A DNA stretch of 64,000 nucleotides from Heyndrickxia vini (GCF_016772275.1 NZ_CP065425.1:3316653-3380652); one strand, 5' to 3'; shown: positions 9,781-18,425, counted from the first letter of the stretch. Made by a program: numbers and translations. The notes: generated by a model from the letters alone, not told the origin.

Positions 9781-9807
9781 AACAGCATGGGAGCCCCCAT
9801 GCTGTTT
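9781..9807. terminator. Bidirectional terminator between convergent genes
   Basis: AACAGCATGGG (9781-9791) and CCCATGCTGTT (9796-9806) form a perfect 11-bp stem with a four-base loop, flanked by T on the right and A/T on the left. Confidence 0.8.
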
Positions 9808-9811
9808 CATT

Positions 9812-10264
9812 TTAAAATGGCTTCAAAATCATCAAAGCAATGATGATAAGAAAAATAATATTTTCAAGGTTTTCATATCGAAACAATTCTTTTGACAACC
9901 GCTTATACTCCTCCGGTATTTCCTCACCTTCATACGAAACTAATAATTCCTTAATCGGTTTTGACCTTGGAGATAAGACAAATGGCCCCATTGCTAGACC
10001 AATTAGAAAGAGAAGCAAACTTGTTATATACCATCCCATATGGAATAGATATGGATTAAGCATCCCCATTAACAATCCGGTTATTAGTAAAAGTGTGCCG
10101 CCAATCATCACTAATATATGTAAATCTCTTCTAATCACAAATGAATGTCTCACTTGAGTCATAGTATCTGCCGGCTTTGCAATCCTAGTCAAAATAAACC
10201 CAGGTCCCATGCCTAAAATGGCAGAGAAAATATGTATAAAAACAAGTATCTTATAAATTAACAC
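9812..10264 (-). CDS. DUF2269-type four-helix membrane protein
   Basis: The product (150 residues) has four hydrophobic helices near residues 5-22, 45-65, 70-92 and 128-146, with the histidine-containing first helix VFIHIFSAILGMGPGFI typical of DUF2269 membrane proteins. Function is unknown; conserved helix histidines in this family hint at a heme or redox role, which is inference. I place the start at the GTG at 10264 because GATGGAGG lies six bases before it; an upstream TTG would put that site inside the gene. It converges on the CBS gene across a shared hairpin. Confidence 0.75.
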   Translation of the reverse strand: MLIYKILVFIHIFSAILGMGPGFILTRIAKPADTMTQVRHSFVIRRDLHILVMIGGTLLLITGLLMGMLNPYLFHMGWYITSLLLFLIGLAMGPFVLSPRSKPIKELLVSYEGEEIPEEYKRLSKELFRYENLENIIFLIIIALMILKPF

Positions 10265-10317
10265 AATCAATCCTCCATCATTCAACGTTCATATTTATTA
10301 TATACGATTCCATCTTC

Positions 10318-10443
10318 CATCTCGGTGACAATTTGGTTGAAATTAAGGAGAAGCAACTCTATGTAGATGCCCGAACGATTTCCAAGCGAAAAAAAGGAGA
10401 ATACCTATCTCCCTTTATTCACTATCAGTTGAATTTACCATAA
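10318..10443 (+). pseudogene. Possible gene remnant ending inside the globin 3' end
   Basis: A plus-strand frame without an obvious start ends at TAA 10441-10443. Its translation, containing NLVEIKEKQLYVDARTISK and then KRKKGEYLSPF, has protein-like composition. It overlaps the antisense end of the globin gene by about 29 bases and runs through that gene's terminator. I do not recognise the family. It may be the tail of a gene lost by rearrangement, or chance. Confidence 0.25.
10389..10413 (-). terminator. Terminator of the truncated globin gene
   Basis: On the minus strand GGAGATAGGTATTCTCC forms a hairpin and is followed by seven T, directly after the globin stop codon. Confidence 0.75.
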
Positions 10444-10807
10444 TTGCGGCGACTTGCTGCAATCGACTGTAAAAAACCCCCCCTGCTGGATGTTTGTCTA
10501 ATCCTACCTCTTCAAACGCTTCCCCCATACACCGCAACCAACATTCAGCACGCTTTGGTGTTATTTCAAAAGGAAGATGACGACGTCTCATCGCAGGAGG
10601 GCCGAATTCCTGGCTATAAAGGGCAGGTCCACCAAGAAACTGTGTTAAAAACAACCGTTGTTTCCGCATAATTTCACCCATATCCCCTTGAAACAACGGG
10701 CTTAAATCGGGATCATCATACACCTTAGGATAAAAAGCATTTACAAGTTCATCTATAATATCTCCACCAATTTGATCATACAGCGTTTGCAAACGAGATT
10801 CTGACAT
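10415..10807 (-). CDS. Truncated hemoglobin, group II (YjbI type)
   Basis: This 130-residue heme protein matches the small 2-on-2 globins of Bacillus. The probable proximal heme ligand is His77 in MRRRHLPFEI, Tyr26 in the AFYPKVY segment is the distal B10 tyrosine, and the GGP motif at 59-61 and the tryptophan in CWLRCMGEA are family features. Such proteins bind oxygen and have peroxidase-like or NO-related roles; physiological function is unsettled. The ATG is preceded by GGGAGGTAGG and a terminator follows. In B. subtilis yjbI lies next to yjbH; that neighbour is absent here and DNA on both sides contains gene remnants. Confidence 0.92.
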   Translation of the reverse strand: MSESRLQTLYDQIGGDIIDELVNAFYPKVYDDPDLSPLFQGDMGEIMRKQRLFLTQFLGGPALYSQEFGPPAMRRRHLPFEITPKRAECWLRCMGEAFEEVGLDKHPAGGVFYSRLQQVAAIMVNSTDSE

Positions 10808-10890
10808 CTTTCCTACCTCCCTACTTCATCTTTTTATAATAAAAATAATTATAATAGCTATTTCAATAATACTATATTGAAAAAATTAAA

Positions 10891-11031
10891 TCAGTGAAGT
10901 ATATCACATTCTTCCTAGTTATTGTCAAAACTATCATTACACTGGTCCCCCAGCTTGGATTACAAGTGACTGCTGAAGGAATCGAAACGAAAGAACAATT
11001 GGATTTTCTATCTAATCTCTCAGCACACTAG
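10891..11031 (+). pseudogene. Remnant of an EAL-domain phosphodiesterase
   Basis: The frame reads LGLQVTAEGIETKEQLDFL and ends at TAG 11029-11031. This matches the hallmark AEGVET-EQ-FL segment near the C-terminal end of EAL domains, which degrade cyclic di-GMP. Everything upstream (the EAL motif and metal ligands) is missing, and there is no start or ribosome binding site. About 36 codons after position 10921 are recognisable. It is a dead fragment of a cyclic di-GMP signalling gene. Confidence 0.7.
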
Positions 11032-11121
11032 GCACAAAGCCCTCTTTTCACTCTGTAAAACATTTTCTATACTAATTTAGAGAAAGGCGAAAATTTCCAA
11101 AACAAGATAGGAGATGGGGAT

Positions 11122-12525
11122 TTGAATAAAAAATCATTATTTTTCTTCTTCCTACTTTGCGGTATCATCGTTACGGGTTGCCAACAGAACGAGAAAACAA
11201 GTACGAAGAAGGAACCAACAAAGACTGTTGAGGAAGCTAAGGACAAGGGGGAAATACCGGAAATACCATTTAGCATGATTGCAGAAGAAATTGAAAAGGA
11301 GCCGGCGGGCAACTTATTTGAAAAATATAATAGGACAAAAGAGTTGGCGCCTAATGAAGAATACACTCCTACGGTTGACCAAGCAATCAATGAATACATA
11401 AGTTCCATCAAAAAGGTCGAAACGAAAGAATGGAACGCACAAAAATGGGCACAATCACTCATCACAAATTTCCGAACACAATATAGCGATACCATTCAAC
11501 CGATGAAAGATTTTGAAGTAAAATATGATAAATTGACATTACCTGATGGTCGTTTATTACAAGACGTAAATGAGGAAGAATTAAATAAAGGTCCGGATAA
11601 GGTAAATATTGCGATTCTTCTTGATGCAAGTGGAAGTATGAAGGCAAATGTTCCGGGTGGAAACAAAATGAAGTTAGCCAAAGCAAGCTTGAAAAGCTTT
11701 TCGGAAAGCCTTCCGAAAAACACCGATGTATCATTATCCGTATTTGGACATAAAGGAACTGGTGCCGACAAAGATAAAAAATTATCATGTAGTAGTGTTG
11801 AAACCGTTTATCCTTTAAAAAGCTATTCGAAAGAGACATTTTCTAAAGCATTAAATCAATTTAACGCAAGTGGTTGGACTCCACTCGCGGCAGCTATTCA
11901 AAAAGCGGAAAAACAATTGCTGCAGGCAAGTGATGAACACACGAAAAACTTTATCTATATTGTAAGTGATGGAATTGAAACGTGCGGCGGGAATCCCGTG
12001 AACGCAGCGAAGGAAGCAAAGAAAGCGAAGATGGACGTACAAATTAACATTATCGGATTTGATGTTGATAATGAGGCCGATCGCCAACTAAAAGAAGTAG
12101 CAAAAGCCGGTGGTGGCGAGTACACATCTGTAAAAAATAAACAGCAATTAGACGATGAAATTACAAAATCTTGGAAAGAAAGCATGGGAAAAACGACATG
12201 GAGATTTTGGGTTGCAGGCAATCATAATAACATAAATTGGGATTCAGTCGGTATGTCCAATCAACTAAGAAAGCTTTATAATAATCAGATTACCTCCCGT
12301 AACCGTGAGCTTGATCGTATGAATAAAGCATTAAACCAATTACTTGAAGATAAAATAATCGATTACGACACAAAATCTTCCACCTACGATTTGCTATTTA
12401 AACGTCATGAGGCAATAAAAAACTACGCAGACTCGATTCAAAATGATAAAAACACTGAAATTTTCGATACGGCAGACAGATTAAAAATAATAATTGATCG
12501 GATTACAAAAGACTTAGATTTATAA
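11122..12525 (+). CDS. Lipoprotein with von Willebrand factor A domain
   Basis: The 467-residue product has a lipoprotein signal peptide with the lipobox VTGC (Cys near residue 21), so it should be anchored outside the cytoplasmic membrane. The VWA domain starts near residue 160 with the metal-binding MIDAS motif DASGS at 168-172, followed by the ISDGIETCGG loop near 280 as a second MIDAS-like region. The C-terminal 120 residues are helical and charged. VWA domains usually mediate metal-dependent protein binding. It resembles the secreted VWA proteins YwmC/YwmD of B. subtilis, whose function is unknown. It starts with TTG after GGAGATGGGG. The unit is monocistronic with a terminator. Confidence 0.87.
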   Translation: MNKKSLFFFFLLCGIIVTGCQQNEKTSTKKEPTKTVEEAKDKGEIPEIPFSMIAEEIEKEPAGNLFEKYNRTKELAPNEEYTPTVDQAINEYISSIKKVETKEWNAQKWAQSLITNFRTQYSDTIQPMKDFEVKYDKLTLPDGRLLQDVNEEELNKGPDKVNIAILLDASGSMKANVPGGNKMKLAKASLKSFSESLPKNTDVSLSVFGHKGTGADKDKKLSCSSVETVYPLKSYSKETFSKALNQFNASGWTPLAAAIQKAEKQLLQASDEHTKNFIYIVSDGIETCGGNPVNAAKEAKKAKMDVQINIIGFDVDNEADRQLKEVAKAGGGEYTSVKNKQQLDDEITKSWKESMGKTTWRFWVAGNHNNINWDSVGMSNQLRKLYNNQITSRNRELDRMNKALNQLLEDKIIDYDTKSSTYDLLFKRHEAIKNYADSIQNDKNTEIFDTADRLKIIIDRITKDLDL

Positions 12526-12540
12526 ATACTATATCAAAAC

Positions 12541-12578
12541 AAACCAAGGATCGACTTTAAAATGATCCTTGGTTTTCT
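12541..12578. terminator. Terminator between VWA gene and DUF3231 remnant
   Basis: AAACCAAGGATC (12541-12552) pairs with GATCCTTGGTTT (12564-12575) and T-rich sequence follows. The minus-strand DUF3231 frame ends inside this hairpin. Confidence 0.8.
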
Positions 12579-13069
12579 TTCCCTATTTGTGAAACTATTT
12601 TTCGGTCATCTGCATACGGTGGCTGCTCAAGCCATTTTTTCTTAATGAGTAATTTTCCAAATCCCCCAAAAAGTATTAGATCATCAAAAATAGCTTTCTC
12701 ACAATGAAACGCGATGTCAGCTCTAATACTTGTTACCACTGCACTTCCATAATACGAAATGGCCGCCGCAATTAAAAATCCAGAATGAAACAGAATTAAT
12801 TTATCCGAAAAAGGGGAAACGTTTGATTTTACCACCTCGGGTTCTAGTGAACGCGGAGAATGCAAATTTTCTTTAAGCAGTAAATTCGAGAAAACCCCAA
12901 TATGCTTATTTTTTCCATTTATACAATTATCAATAAAATGGTTGATTTCTTTATCTTTACATACTTGATTAAAAGCAAAAAAACAAGCTTTTGCCATTAA
13001 ACTTTTTTGTAAATTAAAAAAGATATTCCCACTCTCAATTGAATTCATTCTTCTACGTTCACCAAACAC
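12557..13069 (-). pseudogene. DUF3231 gene lacking its N-terminal half
   Basis: The 170 residues align only with the second half of the two full DUF3231 proteins of this window (22011 and 62014). Shared anchors are LQKSLMAKA-FAFNQV, SPFSDKL-LFH-GFL and WLEQPP. Intact homologues have 330-345 residues in two related halves. Only a GTG at 13069 or an ATG seven codons later could start it, and neither has a ribosome binding site; the frame stays open upstream for about 16 codons with no start. The C-terminal end also runs into a terminator stem. I infer a gene beheaded by a deletion at about 13070-13120 and probably not translated. Confidence 0.7.
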
Positions 13070-13098
13070 ATCTGTCAGATATGTTAAATTATTAATGA

Positions 13099-13944
13099 AT
13101 GAAACATTGCTTGGTGGTCAAATTTGGGGATACTTGGAGTGCTACAACGTTACCCATTCAACATGTTCAAGCTGTGGGTAAAGAATTGTATTTTACTAAA
13201 TTTCTATTCTCAGCAAGTTATGCCGGTGGTGGCTGCGGTGGGGGAACTGCCGATATATTAGAACTTTATAAACGGAGCCAAACGGGTAAAGTAACGAAAG
13301 TCATGACTGATAAATTGTCCTCATTTACGAAAAATCCATTTGCGGTGAATGGAGGATATATCTATTACGCAAAGGTACAAAATCAAGCCATTGGTAATTA
13401 TGCAGTAATAAAATATTCTTTAAAAACAAAGAAAAAAACAACCATCTATAAAGGTGCGGATAATTTCTGGTTCAAAGGTAAATATATTTATTTCGTAAAA
13501 AAGGATAAATTATATCGCATGGATTTGAATGGAAAAGGTGTTAAATCAATTCCACTAAAAGTAAAGCTATTTACTGGCGGGTATTGTGGTGACGGGAATT
13601 ATTACGCTTCTAATAACGGCATAATCGTTACTGATTGGAATGCGGGAGCCAATGTAAATTATTACTATGATTTCTCAAAAAACACAATAACCAAACTAGC
13701 TCCTAAGTTTAGTGGAGATGTTCCAGCAATATTAGATGTTGATTTAAACAAAAAGCGCTTCCTTGGTACAGCATGGGATGGGTCAAACGATACGTTAGGA
13801 TTATATGATTTTAAAGGGAAGCTATTAAAAAAAATAATGAAAATCGATTACTGGAAAGATGGCTTCAAACTTTATTCGATGGACGCCAAAAAGGGAGAAT
13901 TACTCTACATCCAAGACTCAAAATTAAAACAAATTAAATTTTAA
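13099..13944 (+). CDS. Beta-propeller-like protein (DUF5050 type), probably N-terminally truncated
   Basis: The 281-residue frame has repeated blades of the pattern NGGYIYYAKV, KGKYIYFVKKDKLYRMDLNG and YYASNNGIIVTDW, as in DUF5050 or KWG-like beta-propeller proteins, which are normally exported. No signal peptide is present, a TGA lies directly before the ATG and no ribosome binding site is visible. The first recognisable propeller residues begin within ten codons of the ATG. This points to loss of the 5' end at the same junction that beheaded the divergent DUF3231 gene. Downstream of the junction the frame is intact to a normal terminator, so either it is a recent pseudogene or translation starts elsewhere. 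Confidence 0.55.
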   Translation: MKHCLVVKFGDTWSATTLPIQHVQAVGKELYFTKFLFSASYAGGGCGGGTADILELYKRSQTGKVTKVMTDKLSSFTKNPFAVNGGYIYYAKVQNQAIGNYAVIKYSLKTKKKTTIYKGADNFWFKGKYIYFVKKDKLYRMDLNGKGVKSIPLKVKLFTGGYCGDGNYYASNNGIIVTDWNAGANVNYYYDFSKNTITKLAPKFSGDVPAILDVDLNKKRFLGTAWDGSNDTLGLYDFKGKLLKKIMKIDYWKDGFKLYSMDAKKGELLYIQDSKLKQIKF

Positions 13945-13980
13945 GAGGGATAGTGGACTAAACAGTCCACTGTCCCTCTT
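13943..13980 (+). terminator. Terminator after the propeller gene
   Basis: AAGAGGGATAGTGGACT and AGTCCACTGTCCCTCTT form a stem of 17 positions with AAAC as loop. A diverged copy of the same hairpin is found at 14729-14764. Confidence 0.75.
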
Positions 13981-14036
13981 ATTGCAAGGAAATTGTTCAA
14001 TCAAATATTTACTTTGATAACGAGGGAGGAAACACG

Positions 14037-14360
14037 ATGAATGCTTATGTACTTTTGATTGTAGCCATTGTAAGTGAAGTATTTGGCAGTTCTATGTTGA
14101 AAGCCGCAAATGGATTTAAGAACATTATTCCTTCTATTGGGGTTGTTGCCGGATATGGGGTGGCGTTCTTTAGTTTATCAATCGCGCTTAACACACTTTC
14201 GCTCGGAATTGCCTATGCCATATGGGCGGGTTTAGGTACTGCACTTACAGCATTAGTAGGAGTGTTAATATATAAAGAAAAGTTTAATGGTAAAAAATTA
14301 TTAGGTTTAACATTAATTATTGGTGGGGTTATTTTTTTAAATTACGGAGGAGCTCATTGA
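14037..14360 (+). CDS. SMR-family efflux transporter subunit 1
   Basis: A 107-residue small multidrug resistance protein with four transmembrane helices. The essential membrane glutamate is Glu14 in VAIVSEVFG, and the third helix has AYAIWAGLGTALTA, the helix-packing signature of the family. It exchanges protons for cationic compounds or guanidinium across the membrane. A good site GAGGGAGGAA precedes the ATG. The next gene, 21 bases downstream, is a second SMR subunit, so they probably work as a heterodimer like EbrA/EbrB or YkkC/YkkD. Substrate is unknown. Confidence 0.9.
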   Translation: MNAYVLLIVAIVSEVFGSSMLKAANGFKNIIPSIGVVAGYGVAFFSLSIALNTLSLGIAYAIWAGLGTALTALVGVLIYKEKFNGKKLLGLTLIIGGVIFLNYGGAH

Positions 14361-14381
14361 ATATATGAAAGGAGAATACAT

Positions 14382-14813
14382 ATGAAGTCTTATATTTTTT
14401 TAGCAATTTCTATTATTGGAGAGGTTTTTGCTACTGCCATGCTCAAGATGTCCGAAGGGTTTACAAATTTACTTCCATCTCTAGCAGTGATTATTGGTTA
14501 TGGACTTTCCTTTTATTTCATATCCCTAGCACTCAAAACGATACCGCTTAGTTTAGCTTATGCCATTTGGTCCGGAGTAGGAACAGCACTAACAGCTCTC
14601 ATTGGGATATTTATATGGGATGAGCTATTTAGCACACTTAAGTTGGCTGGAATCCTATTAATTATTGGCGGCGTTGTATTACTGAATTTTTCTAGATGCA
14701 AAAGGAAGGGGAAAGGAACCTGCAAACTAAGAGACAATGGACCATACAGTCCACTGCCCCTCTTAAGCTATTTTTTCCTTTCTTTGCAGAAGTACTGCTC
14801 CAATGACAATTAA
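14382..14813 (+). CDS. SMR-family efflux transporter subunit 2, with aberrant C-terminal tail
   Basis: The first 105 residues are a normal SMR subunit with Glu14 in SIIGEVFAT and AYAIWSGVGTALTA in helix 3. The start follows GAAAGGAG. After VLLNFSRCKRKGKG the frame runs on for about 35 residues through a terminator-like hairpin and 51 bases into the convergent sugar permease gene. Family members end near residue 105-117. I infer that the original stop codon was lost by mutation or small frameshift, giving a longer tail ending KYCSNDN. The transmembrane core is intact, so the pair could still be functional. Confidence 0.8.
   Translation: MKSYIFLAISIIGEVFATAMLKMSEGFTNLLPSLAVIIGYGLSFYFISLALKTIPLSLAYAIWSGVGTALTALIGIFIWDELFSTLKLAGILLIIGGVVLLNFSRCKRKGKGTCKLRDNGPYSPLPLLSYFFLSLQKYCSNDN
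14729..14764. terminator. Terminator-like hairpin, diverged copy of the one at 13943
   Basis: AAGAGACAATGGAC and GTCCACTGCCCCTCTT form an imperfect stem. It lies inside the extended tail of SMR subunit 2 and touches the stop codon of the minus-strand sugar permease, so it may terminate both. Confidence 0.5.
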
Positions 14814-15800
14814 TCCTTTAAATGCTTCTCTTAAGAAAGGCGGTACACCAAATAAATTTAATAGATTGTTCATAACAGCAATGATCAACATTCCAAAAAC
14901 AGTTCCCATAATGATACCGCGTCCGCCCATCAAACTCGTTCCGCCGACTACTGCTGCTGCAATAGCGTCCATTTCCATTCCCCGACCCGCATTTGCAAAA
15001 TCCATAGATCCAATACGGGTAACTTGAATGATAGCTGCTACAGAAACGAGTACGCCCATTAGCGCATATACACGCACTTTTACCTTGTCTACATTGACAC
15101 CGGAAAGCATGGCCGATCGTTCATTCGATCCTACAGCAATGATTTGTCTTCCAAAAACAGTTCGTTTAGACACATAGTAAAGAATGTAGATAATTATTGC
15201 CCAATAAATAATTGGCATAATCATATAATTGCCAATTGAGAAGTTTGAGATTTGAAGGAACTCCTTCGGTACAATCGGATTATACCCTTGCATGTATTGC
15301 TGTGTAACACTTCGGAAAATCATCATCGCACCTAATGTTGTAATAAATGGGGGTGTCTTTCCTTTGGTGATTGTCACACCTATCAACATACCTAATAAAT
15401 AGCCGAATACTAATACTAAGAGAATGGTAATTGCAAATGCAGGTATTCCCGAGATTCCTAGATTACCTAAAATACCACGTGCACCAGTATCTAGAAGGAT
15501 CATTGAAAAAGCACCTGTAGCTACCAAAGTCGATCCTACTGATAAATCAATTCCAGCCGTCATAATGACTAAAGTCATGCCTAATGCGATGATTCCAATC
15601 CCTGCATTGTTCCTAAGGATATTAATCCAATTGTTTAACCACGAATGAAACCAGCTGCCGAAAGAATCATAATCAAAACCTAAAACTAGTGTTTGCAGGA
15701 TTACCATAATTAAGAACGCTATGGCCGTGCTAAAGAGCGGATTATTTGTCCATTTATCCTTCAACCATTCAAAAAAGTGTTTATTTCTTTCTGCCACCAT
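14763..15800 (-). CDS. Sugar ABC transporter permease (RbsC type)
   Basis: This 345-residue inner membrane protein has eight to ten hydrophobic helices and the RbsC/AraH family features IIALGMTLVIMTAGIDLSVGS and GRGMEMDAIAAAVVGGTSLMGGRG, the latter being the cytoplasmic coupling region to the ATPase. It forms the channel of the importer encoded by the two upstream genes. Two ATGs are possible at 15806 and 15800; the second has AGAGG at normal spacing. It lies 28 bases after the ATPase gene and ends the operon. The sugar cannot be read from the sequence; ribose, inositol and similar polyols are all transported by this family. Confidence 0.9.
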   Translation of the reverse strand: MVAERNKHFFEWLKDKWTNNPLFSTAIAFLIMVILQTLVLGFDYDSFGSWFHSWLNNWINILRNNAGIGIIALGMTLVIMTAGIDLSVGSTLVATGAFSMILLDTGARGILGNLGISGIPAFAITILLVLVFGYLLGMLIGVTITKGKTPPFITTLGAMMIFRSVTQQYMQGYNPIVPKEFLQISNFSIGNYMIMPIIYWAIIIYILYYVSKRTVFGRQIIAVGSNERSAMLSGVNVDKVKVRVYALMGVLVSVAAIIQVTRIGSMDFANAGRGMEMDAIAAAVVGGTSLMGGRGIIMGTVFGMLIIAVMNNLLNLFGVPPFLREAFKGLIVIGAVLLQRKEKIA

Positions 15801-15828
15801 ATTCATCCTCTCATCCCCCTCTCTTTAC

Positions 15829-17316
15829 TTAAGATAGATGTCCACCCGTCGCAAGATTCATAATCGTATGTTCTTTCATTGATCTTCCCGTAACCTCACC
15901 TTGAATCACCCCATGGTACATGACAAGTGCCCGATCACATATACGGATAATTTCCTGCCCTTCACTTGAAAGTACAACAATGGCAATGTTTTCTTCTGCA
16001 AGTTTCAAAATGATATCATAAATATCTTCCTTCGCCCCTACGTCGACCCCTTGGGTAGGGTTGTCTAATATAAGCAGTTTAGGTCCGGCCGAAAGCCATT
16101 TGGCTAAAACAACCTTTTGCTGATTCCCTCCGGAAAGACTAGTAATGCTCTCTGTTATCTTCCCCATCTTAATTCTTAAGGCTGATCGTTGTTTTTCGAA
16201 GTTTGCTGCAAGTTTTTTAGTCTGTATAACCCCTCTTTTTGAAAATTTGGGCCATGTGGATATGGAGGCGTTTTCAAAGATATTCATATCCTTAATGATT
16301 CCATTTTCTTTCCTATTCGCAGGAAGATAAGCAATCCCTTCATTGATTGCCTGTGTTGTATTAGTAATCTTCACTTCTTTTCCATGTAAGAAAATTTTAC
16401 CGGAAGTGACTTTTTCCGCTCCAAAAATAGACTGAAAGAGTTCGCTTCGTCCGTCTCCTAGAAGACCAGTAACTCCAAGAATTTCACCCGCTTTTATCGA
16501 AAAGCTAATATTTCGAAATGTATGGCGATATGTAAGTCCCTCTACACGCAAAACTTCCTTTCCTAGCGTTTTCTCTCGTAAAAGTGGTTCCGTTCTCACA
16601 TCATGCCCCACCATGAAACGGGCTAGATCATCAGTAGTTACTTCATCAACCTTTCCTTCATTCACTAGTTGACCATCCCGGAGTACGATGTACCTTTCGC
16701 AAACTTGCATGATTTCATTAAGTTTATGGGAAATAAAAATAATCCCGACATTATTGTCTTTCAACGTTTTCATCATCGTAAAAACTCGTTCAATTTCCTG
16801 ATACGTTAACGAGGTGGTAGGCTCATCCATAATGATAATTGATGCTTTCATCATCATTGCCCGGCATATCTCAACAATTTGTTTATAGGAAGCATCTATA
16901 TCACGAACCATCGTTTTAGGATTTAGCTTTACATTCATTTGTCTAAACACTTCTTCTGTTTCTTGAATCATTCTTTCGAGGTCAAGTCTTCCTCGCTTAC
17001 TTTTTAGTTCTCTACCAAGAAACATGTTTTCATATATCGGCAAATCATTGATAAGATTAAGTTCCTGATGAATGAAGGCAATACCAGCCTCTTGAGAATG
17101 TGCTGGCGTGTTAAACTCTACTTTTTTCTCATCAATGAAGATTGCCCCTGCATCCATTTGATGAACGCCACCCAGTATGTTCATTAATGTTGACTTTCCC
17201 GCTCCATTTTCACCCAATAAAGCGCAAATTTCGCCGCCTTTTAATGTGAAAGACACATCTTTCAACACATTATTGCTCCCAAAAGACTTTCTAATATTTT
17301 TCATCTCAATATTCAT
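15829..17316 (-). CDS. Sugar ABC transporter ATP-binding protein (RbsA type, two ATPase domains)
   Basis: The 495-residue protein contains two fused nucleotide-binding domains, as usual for ribose/galactose-type importers. The first has Walker A GENGAGKST, a Q-loop FIHQELNL and Walker B IIIMDEPTTSL. The second (from about residue 245) has the degenerate Walker A GLLGDGRSE and the signature LSGGNQQKVVLAKWL, typical of RbsA. I start at the ATG at 17316 preceded by GAAGGTGAT; the longer frame adds 19 residues with no ribosome binding site. It lies between the binding protein and permease genes of one operon. Confidence 0.93.
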   Translation of the reverse strand: MNIEMKNIRKSFGSNNVLKDVSFTLKGGEICALLGENGAGKSTLMNILGGVHQMDAGAIFIDEKKVEFNTPAHSQEAGIAFIHQELNLINDLPIYENMFLGRELKSKRGRLDLERMIQETEEVFRQMNVKLNPKTMVRDIDASYKQIVEICRAMMMKASIIIMDEPTTSLTYQEIERVFTMMKTLKDNNVGIIFISHKLNEIMQVCERYIVLRDGQLVNEGKVDEVTTDDLARFMVGHDVRTEPLLREKTLGKEVLRVEGLTYRHTFRNISFSIKAGEILGVTGLLGDGRSELFQSIFGAEKVTSGKIFLHGKEVKITNTTQAINEGIAYLPANRKENGIIKDMNIFENASISTWPKFSKRGVIQTKKLAANFEKQRSALRIKMGKITESITSLSGGNQQKVVLAKWLSAGPKLLILDNPTQGVDVGAKEDIYDIILKLAEENIAIVVLSSEGQEIIRICDRALVMYHGVIQGEVTGRSMKEHTIMNLATGGHLS

Positions 17317-17447
17317 AACATCACCTTCAATCTTTGTTAAAAGAGAGGCTATAGCTATGCCATAACCCCTCATATGGATCGTGCACGTATGGGTATGATT
17401 TTCTGCCTTTTCCTTCTCGCATCTTCATTTTTAACATGTTTCGTAGA

Positions 17448-18425
17448 TTAGTATGGTGAATTCTCATCAAGAAAGTCTTTATAATTGTCTTTGTCGACAA
17501 TCGTTGTAGGGATAATTGTTTCCTTCGAAACCTCTTCACCATTTAGAAGTTTAAGGGCTACGTCAACGGCGTCTTTTACCATCGCAGGGCTGTAAAGGGC
17601 TGATTCGATCCAAAGATTTTTATTTTCCGGCATCATCTTAAAGTATTCCTGCATTCCGCCTCCACCAGTAACAACCTTAATATCTTTTCTTCCTGCTTCT
17701 TTAATGGCTTGCAGGACGCCGACGGACGTTTCGTCATCCATTGAATAAACGGCATCTATCTTTGCGTTCTTTGTTAAAATATCAGCAAAATCCTTTAATC
17801 CATCTTCTCTTGTAAATTTTGTTGCATACGTAAGAATCTTCATATCAGGTGCAATTTCAGAAAGCGTTTTAACAAATCCCTCTTTTCTCAGTTCGGAAAC
17901 AGATCCTGATGAAGGTACCTCAAGAACAGCTACATTCCCTTCCTTGCCGACTTTGTCTACAATATACTTTGCACCTTGGATTCCCATATCCTTGTTGTCG
18001 CCGGCAACCCGATAGACGCCATCGACATCGATTTTAATATCAAAATTTACAATCTTGATTCCTGCATCGAGTGCCTGTTGTATTGGTACTTCCATTCCTT
18101 CCCATTGTGGGAAAGCGACTATTGCTTCTGCTCCCCATGTTTTTAAATCATCTAATTGGGAAGTCATTTCTTCGGCATTATTACTTGTTTGAATTTTGTA
18201 CTCGATCTTGTCGGAGAGTTCTTTTGCACGAGCTTCAGCATTGTAGGCAACCGCAGCAACCCAGCCATGTGTAACAGCCGGTGCTAGAATACCAATCTTG
18301 TGTTTTTTCGTATCCTTTGTGCCCTTGTCATCTTTATCATCACTTGCGCTTTTAGAATTGCATGCACTTAGTAGTGGCACAATCATTAAAACGAGCAACA
18401 ACATTACAGATACTGCCTTTTTCAT
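17448..18425 (-). CDS. Sugar ABC transporter substrate-binding lipoprotein
   Basis: This 325-residue protein has a lipoprotein signal peptide with lipobox LSAC (Cys22) followed by a Ser/Asp/Lys-rich linker, so it is tethered to the outer face of the membrane. From residue 43 (KIGILAPAVTHGWV) it has the two-lobed type I periplasmic-binding fold of the RbsB group, with KIVNFDIKIDVDG and DAVYSMDDETSVG as fold landmarks. It delivers the sugar to the permease. The start follows AAGGGGGATAT. A gap of 131 bases separates it from the ATPase gene, long for an operon, but no terminator is visible there. Confidence 0.92.
   Translation of the reverse strand: MKKAVSVMLLLVLMIVPLLSACNSKSASDDKDDKGTKDTKKHKIGILAPAVTHGWVAAVAYNAEARAKELSDKIEYKIQTSNNAEEMTSQLDDLKTWGAEAIVAFPQWEGMEVPIQQALDAGIKIVNFDIKIDVDGVYRVAGDNKDMGIQGAKYIVDKVGKEGNVAVLEVPSSGSVSELRKEGFVKTLSEIAPDMKILTYATKFTREDGLKDFADILTKNAKIDAVYSMDDETSVGVLQAIKEAGRKDIKVVTGGGGMQEYFKMMPENKNLWIESALYSPAMVKDAVDVALKLLNGEEVSKETIIPTTIVDKDNYKDFLDENSPY

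Noticed and set aside
14000..14036. Guanidine riboswitch before the SMR pair
   Set aside because: The leader is too short and the region is mostly the preceding terminator and a ribosome binding site.
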